Source of the DNA: Streptomyces sp. WM4235
GTDB lineage: Bacteria > Actinomycetota > Actinomycetes > Streptomycetales > Streptomycetaceae
Assembly (NCBI RefSeq): GCF_001279725.1
Contig: NZ_LGDE01000068.1
Span: 65,655-129,654, forward strand
Reading direction: 5' to 3'
DNA length: 64,000 nucleotides
In this document: piece after piece, positions 44,759 through 52,876 of the stretch
Layout: every line of letters starts with the position of its first letter
Numbering within the stretch: position 1 is the stretch's first letter
Made by a program: the position numbers and the translations under genes
The notes under the pieces: generated by a model
Databases searched by the model: none
What the model was told of the DNA's origin: nothing
The model's input: only the letters and a program-made list of their open reading frames with translations

Positions 44759-45538
44759 ATGCGTATCGCCACGTACAACGTCAATTCGATCACCGCCCGG
44801 CTGCCGCGCCTGCTGGCCTGGTTGGAGTCCTCCGGCACGGACGTCCTGTGTGTCCAGGAGACCAAGTGCTCCGCCGAGCAGTTCCCGCACGCGGAGCTCC
44901 GCGAGGCGGGTTACGAGGCCGCGGTCAACGCCACCGGCCGGTGGAACGGCGTGGCCCTGCTCTCCAAGGTGGGTCTCGACGACGTGGTGACGGGCCTGCC
45001 CGGCGGGCCCGACTACGAGGGCGTCCAGGAGCCCCGCGCCATCTCCGCCACCTGCGGCGGGGTGCGCGTCTGGTCGGTCTACGTGCCGAACGGCCGCGAG
45101 GTCGAGCACGACCACTACGGCTACAAGCTGGACTGGTTCCGCGCCCTGGCCGCCGCCGTCGCCGAAGATGCGGCCGGCCCCCGTCCGTTCGCGGTGCTCG
45201 GCGACTTCAACGTGGCGCCGACCGACGAGGACGTGTACGACCCGGCGGTCTTCGCGGGGCTCACGCACGTCACCCCCGCCGAGCGCGCCGCCCTGGAGGC
45301 GCTGCGCGAGGCCGGTCTCTCGGACGTCTTCCCGCGCGCGCTCAAGTACGACCGTCCGTACACGTTCTGGGACTACCGGATGCTCGCCTTCCCCAAGAAC
45401 AGGGGCATGCGCATCGACCTGGCCTACGGGAACACCCCCTTCGTCAAGGCCGTCACCGACGCCTACGTGGACCGCGAGGAGCGCAAGGGCAAGGGCGCGT
45501 CCGACCACGCCCCGGTCGTGGTGGACCTGGACCTCTGA
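44759..45538 (+). CDS. xthA: Exodeoxyribonuclease III (AP endonuclease)
   Basis: A 259-residue DNA-repair nuclease acting at abasic sites. Hallmarks are MRIATYNVNSI, LCVQETKC (catalytic Glu), VYVPNG, the catalytic Asp-Asn in LGDFNVAPTD, the RIDLAYG block and the C-terminal SDHAPVVVDL. TAGGTT (44746-44751) is seven bases before the ATG and no ribosome site is present, so the mRNA is probably leaderless. Confidence 0.96.
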   Translation: MRIATYNVNSITARLPRLLAWLESSGTDVLCVQETKCSAEQFPHAELREAGYEAAVNATGRWNGVALLSKVGLDDVVTGLPGGPDYEGVQEPRAISATCGGVRVWSVYVPNGREVEHDHYGYKLDWFRALAAAVAEDAAGPRPFAVLGDFNVAPTDEDVYDPAVFAGLTHVTPAERAALEALREAGLSDVFPRALKYDRPYTFWDYRMLAFPKNRGMRIDLAYGNTPFVKAVTDAYVDREERKGKGASDHAPVVVDLDL

Positions 45539-45589
45539 TCCCTGCGCGCCCTGTGGCCGGCGGCGGATCCGGGTGCCAGGCTGGTTCGC

Positions 45590-46030
45590 ATGAACATCCC
45601 CTTCCTGGACAACTGGCTGAACCGGAACGAGAAGGAACGGGGTGCGGGACTCGCCGCCGCCCTCGTGGATGATCCCGAGGGCGTCGCCGAGTTGTTCTCG
45701 GAGTGCGAGATGCTGCGCGCCCAGGCCCGCTCGGCAGGGCTCGAACTCGACGGGAGCCCGGCTTCGTTGGAGGCGCTCGACCAGCTGATGCCCCGCTGGC
45801 GACGGGATCCCGAGGCCGTGCCGTGGCTGGGCAACGACGCCGGCTTCTACCTCGGGACCGTGATCATCCGCACCATCCCGGGCACCGTCTGGCAGGTGTG
45901 GCCGAACGGGCAGCCGGTGATCCGGCTGGCCTCGGGCCGGGAGCTGAACGTGGTCGAGTCCGGGGTGTCGTGGGCGATGACCGGATCCCCGGAGTTGTCC
46001 CAGGCGTACGCCGAGGCCTCGGAGGGCTGA
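45590..46030 (+). CDS. Conserved actinomycete protein (DUF6278-like)
   Basis: A 146-residue soluble protein with no catalytic motif seen. It starts MNIPFLDNWLNRNEKERG and contains ALDQLMPRWRRDPEAV and GTVIIRTIPGTVWQVWPNG. The sequence resembles a Streptomyces family I recall as DUF6278. There is no ribosome site; CAGGCT lies seven bases before the ATG. Function unknown. Confidence 0.7.
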   Translation: MNIPFLDNWLNRNEKERGAGLAAALVDDPEGVAELFSECEMLRAQARSAGLELDGSPASLEALDQLMPRWRRDPEAVPWLGNDAGFYLGTVIIRTIPGTVWQVWPNGQPVIRLASGRELNVVESGVSWAMTGSPELSQAYAEASEG

Positions 46031-46037
46031 TCTCCGG

Positions 46038-46113
46038 CGCCTTTATGCGGCATTTAGGCGTGTCGAGGCGAAGTGCCTTTCCACGGCTGGATAGTTTGCG
46101 CTGACCTCGACAC
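46038..46113 (+). promoter_or_regulatory. Regulatory region of the glutamate-type transporter
   Basis: Two symmetries lie upstream of the operon. One is an imperfect 23-bp palindrome centred on 46049 (CGCCT-TT-ATGC-G-GCAT-TT-AGGCG, 46038-46060). The other is an inverted repeat GTGTCGAGG (46060-46068) / CCTCGACAC (46105-46113) with 36 bp between arms, a spacing that would suit a looped or two-site operator. Confidence 0.5.
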
Positions 46114-46137
46114 ACCGACAAGTGGGCAGGGCAGCGT

Positions 46138-46881
46138 ATGGCCGTCGATCCGTTGATCGAGCTGCGGGACGTCAACAAGCACTTCGGGCAGTTGCACGTG
46201 CTCCAAGACATCAACCTCACCGTCGGCCGCGGGGAGGTGGTGGTGATCATCGGCCCCTCCGGTTCCGGCAAATCGACCCTGTGTCGGGCCATCAACCGGC
46301 TGGAGACCATCGAGTCGGGAGCGATCACGCTCGACGGGAAGCCGCTGCCGGCCGAGGGCAAGGAGCTGGCGGGACTGCGCGCCGAGGTGGGCATGGTCTT
46401 CCAGTCCTTCAACCTCTTCGCGCACAAGACCGTCCTCGCCAACGTCTCGCTCGCGCAGGTCAAGGTCAGGAAGCGCAAGAAGGACGAGGCCGACAAGCGC
46501 TCCCGCGAGCTGCTGGACCGGGTGGGCCTCGCCGACCAGGCCGAGAAGTACCCCGCCCAGCTCTCCGGCGGCCAACAACAGCGCGTGGCCATCGCCCGTG
46601 CCCTCGCCATGAGTCCCAAGGCCCTGCTCTTCGACGAGCCCACGTCGGCGCTCGACCCGGAGATGATCAACGAGGTGCTGGAGGTCATGCAGCAGCTGGC
46701 CGCGGAGGGCATGACCATGGTCGTGGTCACCCATGAGATGGGCTTCGCCCGCTCCGCCGCCAACCGCGTGGTGTTCATGGCCGACGGAAAGATCATCGAG
46801 GACCGCACCCCGGAGGACTTCTTCACCGCTCCCGAGAGCGACCGGGCCCGGGACTTCCTCTCCAAGATCCTCAAGCACTGA
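46138..46881 (+). CDS. gluA: Glutamate-type amino-acid ABC transporter, ATP-binding protein
   Basis: A 247-residue polar-amino-acid ATPase. Walker A is [10 protein letters not shown]-loop [15 protein letters not shown], signature [15 protein letters not shown], Walker [15 protein letters not shown], switch VVTHEMGFA. It is first in a four-gene operon (ATPase, receptor, two permeases), the order of the gluABCD glutamate system of actinomycetes. Substrate is inferred from gene order. Confidence 0.93.
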   Translation: MAVDPLIELRDVNKHFGQLHVLQDINLTVGRGEVVVIIGPSGSGKSTLCRAINRLETIESGAITLDGKPLPAEGKELAGLRAEVGMVFQSFNLFAHKTVLANVSLAQVKVRKRKKDEADKRSRELLDRVGLADQAEKYPAQLSGGQQQRVAIARALAMSPKALLFDEPTSALDPEMINEVLEVMQQLAAEGMTMVVVTHEMGFARSAANRVVFMADGKIIEDRTPEDFFTAPESDRARDFLSKILKH

Positions 46882-46891
46882 GGGGCCGGCC

Positions 46892-47821
46892 GTGACGCTC
46901 TCCCGTCGATCCCGTCGATCCCGCCTGCCCGGGGTCCTCCTCGCCCTCGCCCTGCTCGCCTCCGCGGTCGGCTGCGGCAAGGACGGCAGCCCACCCGTCA
47001 AGGGGCCCCAGCCGGAGGACCTGCCCACCTACAAGGTCGCCACCGACTTCACCCTGCCCGAGTCCCCGACCTGGCAGCGGGCCAAGAAGCGCGGGCACCT
47101 CGTCGTCGGCGCCAAGGAGGACCAGCCGTACATGGGGGAGAAGGACCCCGCGAGTGGCCGCTACTCCGGCTTCGACATCGAGATCGCCAAGATGATGTCC
47201 GCCTCCCTCGGCTTCGACCCCAAGACGATCGAGTTCAAGACGATCGCCTCCGCCAACCGCGAGACCGCCCTGCAGAACGGGCAGATCGACTACTACGTCG
47301 GCACCTACACGATCAACGACAACCGCAAGAAGCAGGTCGGCTTCGCCGGCCCCTACTTCATGGCCGGCCAGTCCCTCCTCGTGCGCAAGGACGAGAAGGA
47401 CATCAAGGGCCCCGGGGACCTCGCCGGCAAGAAGGTCTGCTCGGCGGCGGGCTCCACCCCCTACCAGCGCCTCCAGAAGGAACACCCCGAGGCCGTGCTG
47501 GTCTCCTACGACACCTACTCCGTCTGCGTGGACAACCTGCTCACCTACCAGGTCGACGCCGTCTCCACCGACGACTCGATCCTCCTCGGCTACGCCGCCA
47601 AGGTCCCCGACGAACTGAAGGTCGTCGGCGAGCCCTTCTCCAAGGAGCCCTACGGGATCGGTGTCCCGCGCGGCGACAACGCCCTGCGCTTCGCCCTCGA
47701 CGATGCCCTGGCGGAGAACGAGAAGAACGGCAACTGGAAGAAGGCGTACGAGGCCACGCTCGGCCTGTCCGGCGAGCCCGCCCCGACGCCACCACCCATC
47801 GATCGCTACCCGGCGAGCTGA
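46892..47821 (+). CDS. gluB: Glutamate-type ABC transporter substrate-binding lipoprotein
   Basis: A 309-residue receptor. The signal peptide ends with the lipobox SAVGC at about residue 28. The family 3 core includes YSGFDIEIAKMMSASLGF and TYTINDNRKKQVGFAGPY, with the ligand-binding Asp in VDAVSTDDSILLG. GTG start 11 nt after the ATPase stop. Confidence 0.92.
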   Translation: MTLSRRSRRSRLPGVLLALALLASAVGCGKDGSPPVKGPQPEDLPTYKVATDFTLPESPTWQRAKKRGHLVVGAKEDQPYMGEKDPASGRYSGFDIEIAKMMSASLGFDPKTIEFKTIASANRETALQNGQIDYYVGTYTINDNRKKQVGFAGPYFMAGQSLLVRKDEKDIKGPGDLAGKKVCSAAGSTPYQRLQKEHPEAVLVSYDTYSVCVDNLLTYQVDAVSTDDSILLGYAAKVPDELKVVGEPFSKEPYGIGVPRGDNALRFALDDALAENEKNGNWKKAYEATLGLSGEPAPTPPPIDRYPAS

Positions 47822-47840
47822 GAGGAGCGGAGTCACCTCC

Positions 47841-48485
47841 ATGGACGTACTCACCGAGAACTTCGCGATCTACGGCAAGGGATTCCTCGGGACCCTGCAA
47901 CTCACCTTCTACGCCTCCCTCCTCGCCCTGGTCCTGGGCTTCGTGATGTGCTCCTTCCGGGTCGCGCCCGTCGGATCCTTCCGGGTCTTCGGCACGGTCT
48001 GGGTCACCGTGCTGCGCAACACCCCGCTCACCCTGCTGTTCTTCGCGGTGCTGCTGGGCCTGCCGCGCTTCGGCATCGTGCTGCCCTTCCAGCTCTTCGC
48101 GATCCTCGCGCTCGGCTGCTACACCTCCGCGTTCATCTGCGAGGTGCTGCGCTCCGGCATCAACACCGTGCCCAAGGGGCAGGGCGAGGCGGCCCGGAGC
48201 CTGGGGATGTCCTTCGACCAGACCCTCGGCACGGTGGTGCTGCCCCAGGCCTTCCGCTCCGTGATCCCGCCCATCGGTTCCACGCTGATCGCCCTCGCCA
48301 AGAACTCGGCCATCGCGGGCGCCTTCAGCGTCAACGAGCTGCTGGGCACCTACAAGACCCTCAACGAGCTGGGCTACAGCATCATCTGGACCTTCGTCTG
48401 GATCGCCGTGGGCTACCTGATCATCACCCTGTCCATCAGCGTTCTCTTCCACGTGCTCGAAAAGCGGTTCGGAGTCGCCCGATGA
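47841..48485 (+). CDS. gluC: Glutamate-type ABC transporter permease
   Basis: A 214-residue permease of the HisM class with about five helices. The family motif VTVLRNTPLTLLFF and the EAA loop SGINTVPKGQGEAARSLGMS are clear. CGGAG is eight bases upstream of the ATG. It pairs with the next permease. Confidence 0.92.
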   Translation: MDVLTENFAIYGKGFLGTLQLTFYASLLALVLGFVMCSFRVAPVGSFRVFGTVWVTVLRNTPLTLLFFAVLLGLPRFGIVLPFQLFAILALGCYTSAFICEVLRSGINTVPKGQGEAARSLGMSFDQTLGTVVLPQAFRSVIPPIGSTLIALAKNSAIAGAFSVNELLGTYKTLNELGYSIIWTFVWIAVGYLIITLSISVLFHVLEKRFGVAR

Positions 48486-49366
48486 CCGCGCACACGCTCC
48501 ACGGGGACCTGGAGTCCAACGCCCTCTACGACATCCCCGGTCCTCGGGCCCGGCGCCGGCACTTCCTCTACGGGGTCGTCTCCACGGCGCTGATCCTGTT
48601 GGTGCTCGGCTGGATCCTCTACCTGCTCTTCGACACCGACCAGTTCACCGCCGCCAAGTGGACCCCCTTCGAGTACAAGGGCATCCAGGAACTGCTGCTC
48701 AGAGGGCTCGGAAACACCCTCAAGGCCTTCGCGTACGCCTCCGTGCTCTCGCTCGCGCTGGGCGCGGTGCTGGCCACCGGACGGATGTCGATCCACCGTC
48801 CGGTGCGCTGGCTCGCCACGCTGTGCGTGGAGTTCTTCCGGGCGATGCCCGTCCTGGTGATGATCTTCTTCATCTTCGTCGCGCTGAAGGTCCAGCCGCT
48901 GCCGGCGCTGGTGGCGGGGCTGACCCTCTACAACGGCTCGGTGTTGGCGGAGGTCTTCCGCACGGGGATCAACTCGGTCGAGAAGGGACAGCGCGAGGCC
49001 GCGTACGCCCTGGGCATGCGCAAGACCCAGGTGATGACCTTCGTCCTGGCCCCGCAGGCGGTCCGGGCGATGCTGCCCACGATCATCAGCCAGCTCGTGG
49101 TGGCCCTGAAGGACACCTCGCTGGGCTACCTGATCACCTACGAGGAGTTCCTGCACGCGGGCAAGCTGATCGCCTCGAACCTGGACTACGACCTGCCGTT
49201 CATCCCGGTCGTCATGATCATCTCTCCCATCTACATCGGCATGTGCATGCTGCTGTCCTGGTTCGCCACCTGGGTGGCGCGACGGCAGCGGCGCAATCCG
49301 AAGACCGAGGCGGTCACCGTCGCCCCGGCCGAACCGGGAACGGCGCTGCCGGGCGGACGCACGTAG
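48482..49366 (+). CDS. gluD: Glutamate-type ABC transporter permease
   Basis: A 294-residue second permease with an N-terminal cytoplasmic extension (LESNALYDIPGPRARRR) typical of GluD. The motif ATLCVEFFRAMPVLVMIFF and the EAA loop TGINSVEKGQREAAYALGM are present. ATGA overlap with gluC. Last gene of the operon. Confidence 0.92.
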   Translation: MTAHTLHGDLESNALYDIPGPRARRRHFLYGVVSTALILLVLGWILYLLFDTDQFTAAKWTPFEYKGIQELLLRGLGNTLKAFAYASVLSLALGAVLATGRMSIHRPVRWLATLCVEFFRAMPVLVMIFFIFVALKVQPLPALVAGLTLYNGSVLAEVFRTGINSVEKGQREAAYALGMRKTQVMTFVLAPQAVRAMLPTIISQLVVALKDTSLGYLITYEEFLHAGKLIASNLDYDLPFIPVVMIISPIYIGMCMLLSWFATWVARRQRRNPKTEAVTVAPAEPGTALPGGRT

Positions 49367-49411
49367 TCCGCCCGCGGCCCGAAGAGCCAACCCGCCCGGC
49401 GGCAGCCGCGG

Positions 49412-51010
49412 TCACTGCTCGCGCAGCGGCACCGAGACGTACGAGGGATCGGTGCGCGGCGAGGAGAAGGTCAGCTGCGCGCCGGTGGGGTTGTGCTCGA
49501 TGTAGAGCGGGTCGACGGTGTCCACGACCAGGGCGAGCCGATGGCCGGCCGGGACGTCGTAGGCGGTGGAGAAGAGGTCGAGGTCCACCCCGAAGGCCTG
49601 GTTGGGGGTCTTCCCGTGGAAGGTGTACGGGGCGTTGCTGACCAGCTTGCCGAGGCCGAGCGGGCCGACGTCGTAGAGGTAGGCGACGAAGGTGCCGTCC
49701 GCCTTGGTGGGCGTGACGGTGGTGTGCACCTTGACCGTGCCGCGGACCCTGCGGACAGCGTCGTGGCGGTCCGACTGCCAGACGGCCGCGAAGGCGCGGG
49801 GGAGGAGCGGGATGGAGGCGACCGGGGGCGCCTTGACGAACTGGTCGAGGATGCTGGAGAGGAAGAGGGTGCCGCCGTTGGCGCCGGAGTCGACGTTGGC
49901 GAACACGTGCTCGCTGTCGGAGAGCGGCAGCCGCTGCGTTCCGCCCGAGCCGACCGACTTCCAGTCGGGGTAGCCCTCGTAGCCTTCGGTGCTGCGGGAC
50001 TTGATCTGTACCGGGGCCTCGGAGTCCACGCCGTTGCGCTCACCCTTGAGGTAGCGGTCGAACCAGCGGTGCGCGTTGGTCCAGGTGTCGTTGGGCAGCC
50101 CGAACAGGCCGGTGGCCTCGGCGGTGGCGTGGTCGCCGGGACGGAACTCCAGGCGCTTGGGGCCGGTCAGCTTCTCGAAGAAGTCCGCGTACTGGTTGGG
50201 CGGGAAGATGGTGTCCCCCCAGGCGTTGCCCAGCATGATCGCGGCGCCGTTGGAGTTGATGCGGTCCACCTCGTAGGCGGCGGAGCGCTTCTTGCCCCAG
50301 TCGATCATCTGCTGTTCGCGATCCAGCCGGGAGTCGAGGAAGTCGTCCAGGATCTGCTGGAGTTCGGGGCCGGGGCGGCCGGTGATCCGCCCGGCGACGC
50401 CGAGCATCCCGGCCGCCTGGCGGTGCTGGGTGCGGCCGGAGTAGATCGACTCGACGATGTCGGCCCAGCCGCTGAGCGCGACCACTGCCTTGATCCGGGG
50501 GTCGCGGGCCGAGGCGAGCAGGCTGATGCCCGCGCCGTAGGAGACCCCGCCGAGACCGACGCGTGCGGCGTCGGCCGGGGTGTTGGCGAGGGCCCAGTCG
50601 ATGACGGCGGAGACGTCGGCGGTGTCCGCGGGACCGGCCGTCTCGATCTGCCCGCCGGAGAGCCAGAAGCCGCGGGAGGTGTAACTGACCACGACGTAAC
50701 CGGAGTCGGCGAGCTTCTTGGCCTGCGCGACGTACTCGATCTGCGGCAGGCCCCAGCTGGTGGGCAGCACGATCAGCGGGTACTTCGCGCCGGCCCCGGC
50801 GCCCGCGGGAGTGAAGACGTTGCCCTTGAGGGTGATGCCGCCGGAGCCGGGGATGTCGTGGAAGCGCAGTTCCGACGAGGCGTCGGAGGTGGCGGTGGGC
50901 CCGGTGACGGGCGCCGCCTGGGCCTGGTGGGGGGCCAGGCCCAGGGCGGTCGCCGCGAGCACGGCCGCCACGGTCGCTGCGGCCGCCGCGGTGCTGGTGG
51001 TGCGGACCAT
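49412..51010 (-). CDS. Secreted CocE/NonD-type alpha/beta hydrolase (X-Pro dipeptidyl-peptidase-like)
   Basis: A 532-residue exported hydrolase. The signal peptide (TVAAVLAATALGLAPHQAQA) has an AXA cleavage site. The alpha/beta-hydrolase core has the nucleophile elbow GGVSYGAG, an Asp region and a His in FRPGDHATAE. A C-terminal beta-sandwich (PGHRLALVVDTVDP) as in X-prolyl dipeptidyl peptidases follows. It may release X-Pro dipeptides or hydrolyse esters outside the cell. Confidence 0.87.
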   Translation of the reverse strand: MVRTTSTAAAAATVAAVLAATALGLAPHQAQAAPVTGPTATSDASSELRFHDIPGSGGITLKGNVFTPAGAGAGAKYPLIVLPTSWGLPQIEYVAQAKKLADSGYVVVSYTSRGFWLSGGQIETAGPADTADVSAVIDWALANTPADAARVGLGGVSYGAGISLLASARDPRIKAVVALSGWADIVESIYSGRTQHRQAAGMLGVAGRITGRPGPELQQILDDFLDSRLDREQQMIDWGKKRSAAYEVDRINSNGAAIMLGNAWGDTIFPPNQYADFFEKLTGPKRLEFRPGDHATAEATGLFGLPNDTWTNAHRWFDRYLKGERNGVDSEAPVQIKSRSTEGYEGYPDWKSVGSGGTQRLPLSDSEHVFANVDSGANGGTLFLSSILDQFVKAPPVASIPLLPRAFAAVWQSDRHDAVRRVRGTVKVHTTVTPTKADGTFVAYLYDVGPLGLGKLVSNAPYTFHGKTPNQAFGVDLDLFSTAYDVPAGHRLALVVDTVDPLYIEHNPTGAQLTFSSPRTDPSYVSVPLREQ

Positions 51011-51154
51011 CTGTCGCTCCTCGCGTACGCCGGTGTCAAAGTGACCCGACGGTAACGGGAGGGGCTTACCGTAGGTAACCCGTGGGTAAGTTACGTACGA
51101 GTAACGATTGGCTGAAGTTCAACGCACCGGCCCGCGGCGGAGGGTGTCGCGTGG

Positions 51155-52399
51155 TCAGCCGCTCTGCGGCGCGCCGTTCAGCGCGCTCTTGGCCTTCCAC
51201 TCGTCCCAGGACAGGTTCCACTCGCCGTACCCGTTGCCGATGTCCGCACGCCCCTTGGAACCGCTGCCGACGACCTCGAAGGGATCCCCGACCTGCGCCT
51301 GCTCGTAGAACGCCGCCGCGTTGGCGTCGCTCATGCCCACGCAGCCGGAACTGGCGTTGGCCCTGCCGAAGTTGGCGCTGTTCCACGGGGCGGCGTGCGC
51401 GTACATGCCCGACCAGGTCAACCGCATCGAGTAGTCGACCATCTTGTCGTAGGAGTCGCCCAGGCCCACCGTCTGGGAATCCATCCGGATGGTGCCCTCC
51501 TTCGCCATCACCACCATGGTCCCGGACCAGGAGGCCTTCTGACCGCCCGGGGTGCCGGCCGAGATCGGAATGGTCTTCACGACCTGGCCGCCCTCGGTGA
51601 CCGCCAGCTTCCGGGTGTCGAGATCCACCTTGATCCGACGGTCCTTTCCGATCTTGAACTCGGTGGAGTAGTCCTTGGCGAACAGTCCGCCGCCCGCTCC
51701 GGAGTCGACGCCGTTCAGGTTCATCTCGACCTTCACGTCGGTGCCGGACTTCCAGAACTCCTTCGGGCGCCAGTCCACCCGGTCATTGCCGGAATAGTCC
51801 TTGAACCAACCCCAGGAACCCTCGGTGTTGTTCGACGTGGTGACCTTCAGGTGCTTCTCCACCTCGGCCTTGTTCTTCACCGGGTTGTCGAACACGATCG
51901 AGACGGGCTGCGCCACACCCACGACCGGGGTGACCCTGCCCGGATTGATCGTGACCTTGTTCACCTTGTCGGCCGCGGACGTCTTGAAACGGGCTTCCGC
52001 GCTCTGGCTCTCCGCGTTCTGCGCCTCGACCCGGTACTCGGACCCCGGCGACGCGTTGCGCTCCGACGTCCAGGTCCGGCCGTCGGCGGCTATCCGGCCG
52101 GCCAGTTCACCGCCCTTGCCGTCCGTCACCTTCACCCGGGCGAGCCTGCCGTCCGCGACGGTCACCGTGACCGGTTGACCTGCCTTCACCTCGCCGCCCG
52201 TCAGGTTGACCGAGATCGCCATGGCGGCCTTCTCGCCCTTCCCCGGCTTGCCGTCATCGGCCCCGGCGGAACCGGAACCGCCCCCGCAGGCGGTCAGTGC
52301 GAGGGCCGCCAGCGCGGCGGCGCCGGCCAGAGCGGCGGTTCGACCGCGCGCCCGCGTGAGGTGACGGCGCGACAGGTCGATACGGCGTGTGCGGCTCAA
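51155..52399 (-). CDS. L,D-transpeptidase lipoprotein
   Basis: A 414-residue cell-wall cross-linking enzyme that makes 3-3 peptide bridges. It is lipid-anchored (lipobox LTAC around residue 40), has an Ig-like region and ends in a YkuD domain with the catalytic block MYAHAAPW followed by ASSGCVGMSDAN (His and Cys). The start is a TTG at 52399, chosen because CGGAGGGG is seven bases upstream; the upstream frame lacks a ribosome site. It is divergent from the MurJ gene, another cell-wall function. Confidence 0.92.
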   Translation of the reverse strand: MSRTRRIDLSRRHLTRARGRTAALAGAAALAALALTACGGGSGSAGADDGKPGKGEKAAMAISVNLTGGEVKAGQPVTVTVADGRLARVKVTDGKGGELAGRIAADGRTWTSERNASPGSEYRVEAQNAESQSAEARFKTSAADKVNKVTINPGRVTPVVGVAQPVSIVFDNPVKNKAEVEKHLKVTTSNNTEGSWGWFKDYSGNDRVDWRPKEFWKSGTDVKVEMNLNGVDSGAGGGLFAKDYSTEFKIGKDRRIKVDLDTRKLAVTEGGQVVKTIPISAGTPGGQKASWSGTMVVMAKEGTIRMDSQTVGLGDSYDKMVDYSMRLTWSGMYAHAAPWNSANFGRANASSGCVGMSDANAAAFYEQAQVGDPFEVVGSGSKGRADIGNGYGEWNLSWDEWKAKSALNGAPQSG

Positions 52400-52876
52400 C
52401 GGAAACCCCTCCGAAGTAATGATCGTCCGTAAAGGGAGAGTGCGTGCGGGGGTCCCGGGTTGCGGATTTCGCGAGAAAGATCGGCCACGGGCATGTGACA
52501 TGGACCGCAGCGAATCCGGCAACCGAATGCCGGTTCCCGATCGGGAACCGAGCGGCGGAATGGGCGGACGTCCTTCCGGGCCCGGGTGAAAGGACTTTCG
52601 GCCCTCACCTCACGCACCCCCCGGCTCCGGCGGACGAAGAATGCGCCGACAACGCGGCGGCCCGATTCCCGCCGGGTCCGCGGCCCCCTCGCCCCTCGCC
52701 CCACCCACCGGATCCGATGGGTACGACGCCCGCGGGGTACCCTCCCCCCTCGACCTCGGCGAACACACGTTCACCGCCGGTCGGATCGCCGAAGCACCAG
52801 GCAAGCGGGAGAGACCCTTGAACGGACACGACAGCACCGCGCGCGACCGGGCCCTCGCGGCCCCCCGTGCCCACCG
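52400..52876. other. Intergenic region between L,D-transpeptidase and MurJ genes
   Basis: A 477-bp divergent promoter region. It contains a perfect 20-bp palindrome CGGTTCCCGATCGGGAACCG (52531-52550). A possible 20-residue leader frame (TTG 52818 to stop 52880, ribosome site GGGAGAG) would overlap the murJ GTG by GTGA. I see no other gene. Confidence 0.5.

Noticed and set aside
52586..52876. Long N-terminal extension of MurJ
   Set aside because: The translated stretch is Arg/Pro-rich without hydrophobic or family-like sequence; it is best read as non-coding DNA in that frame.
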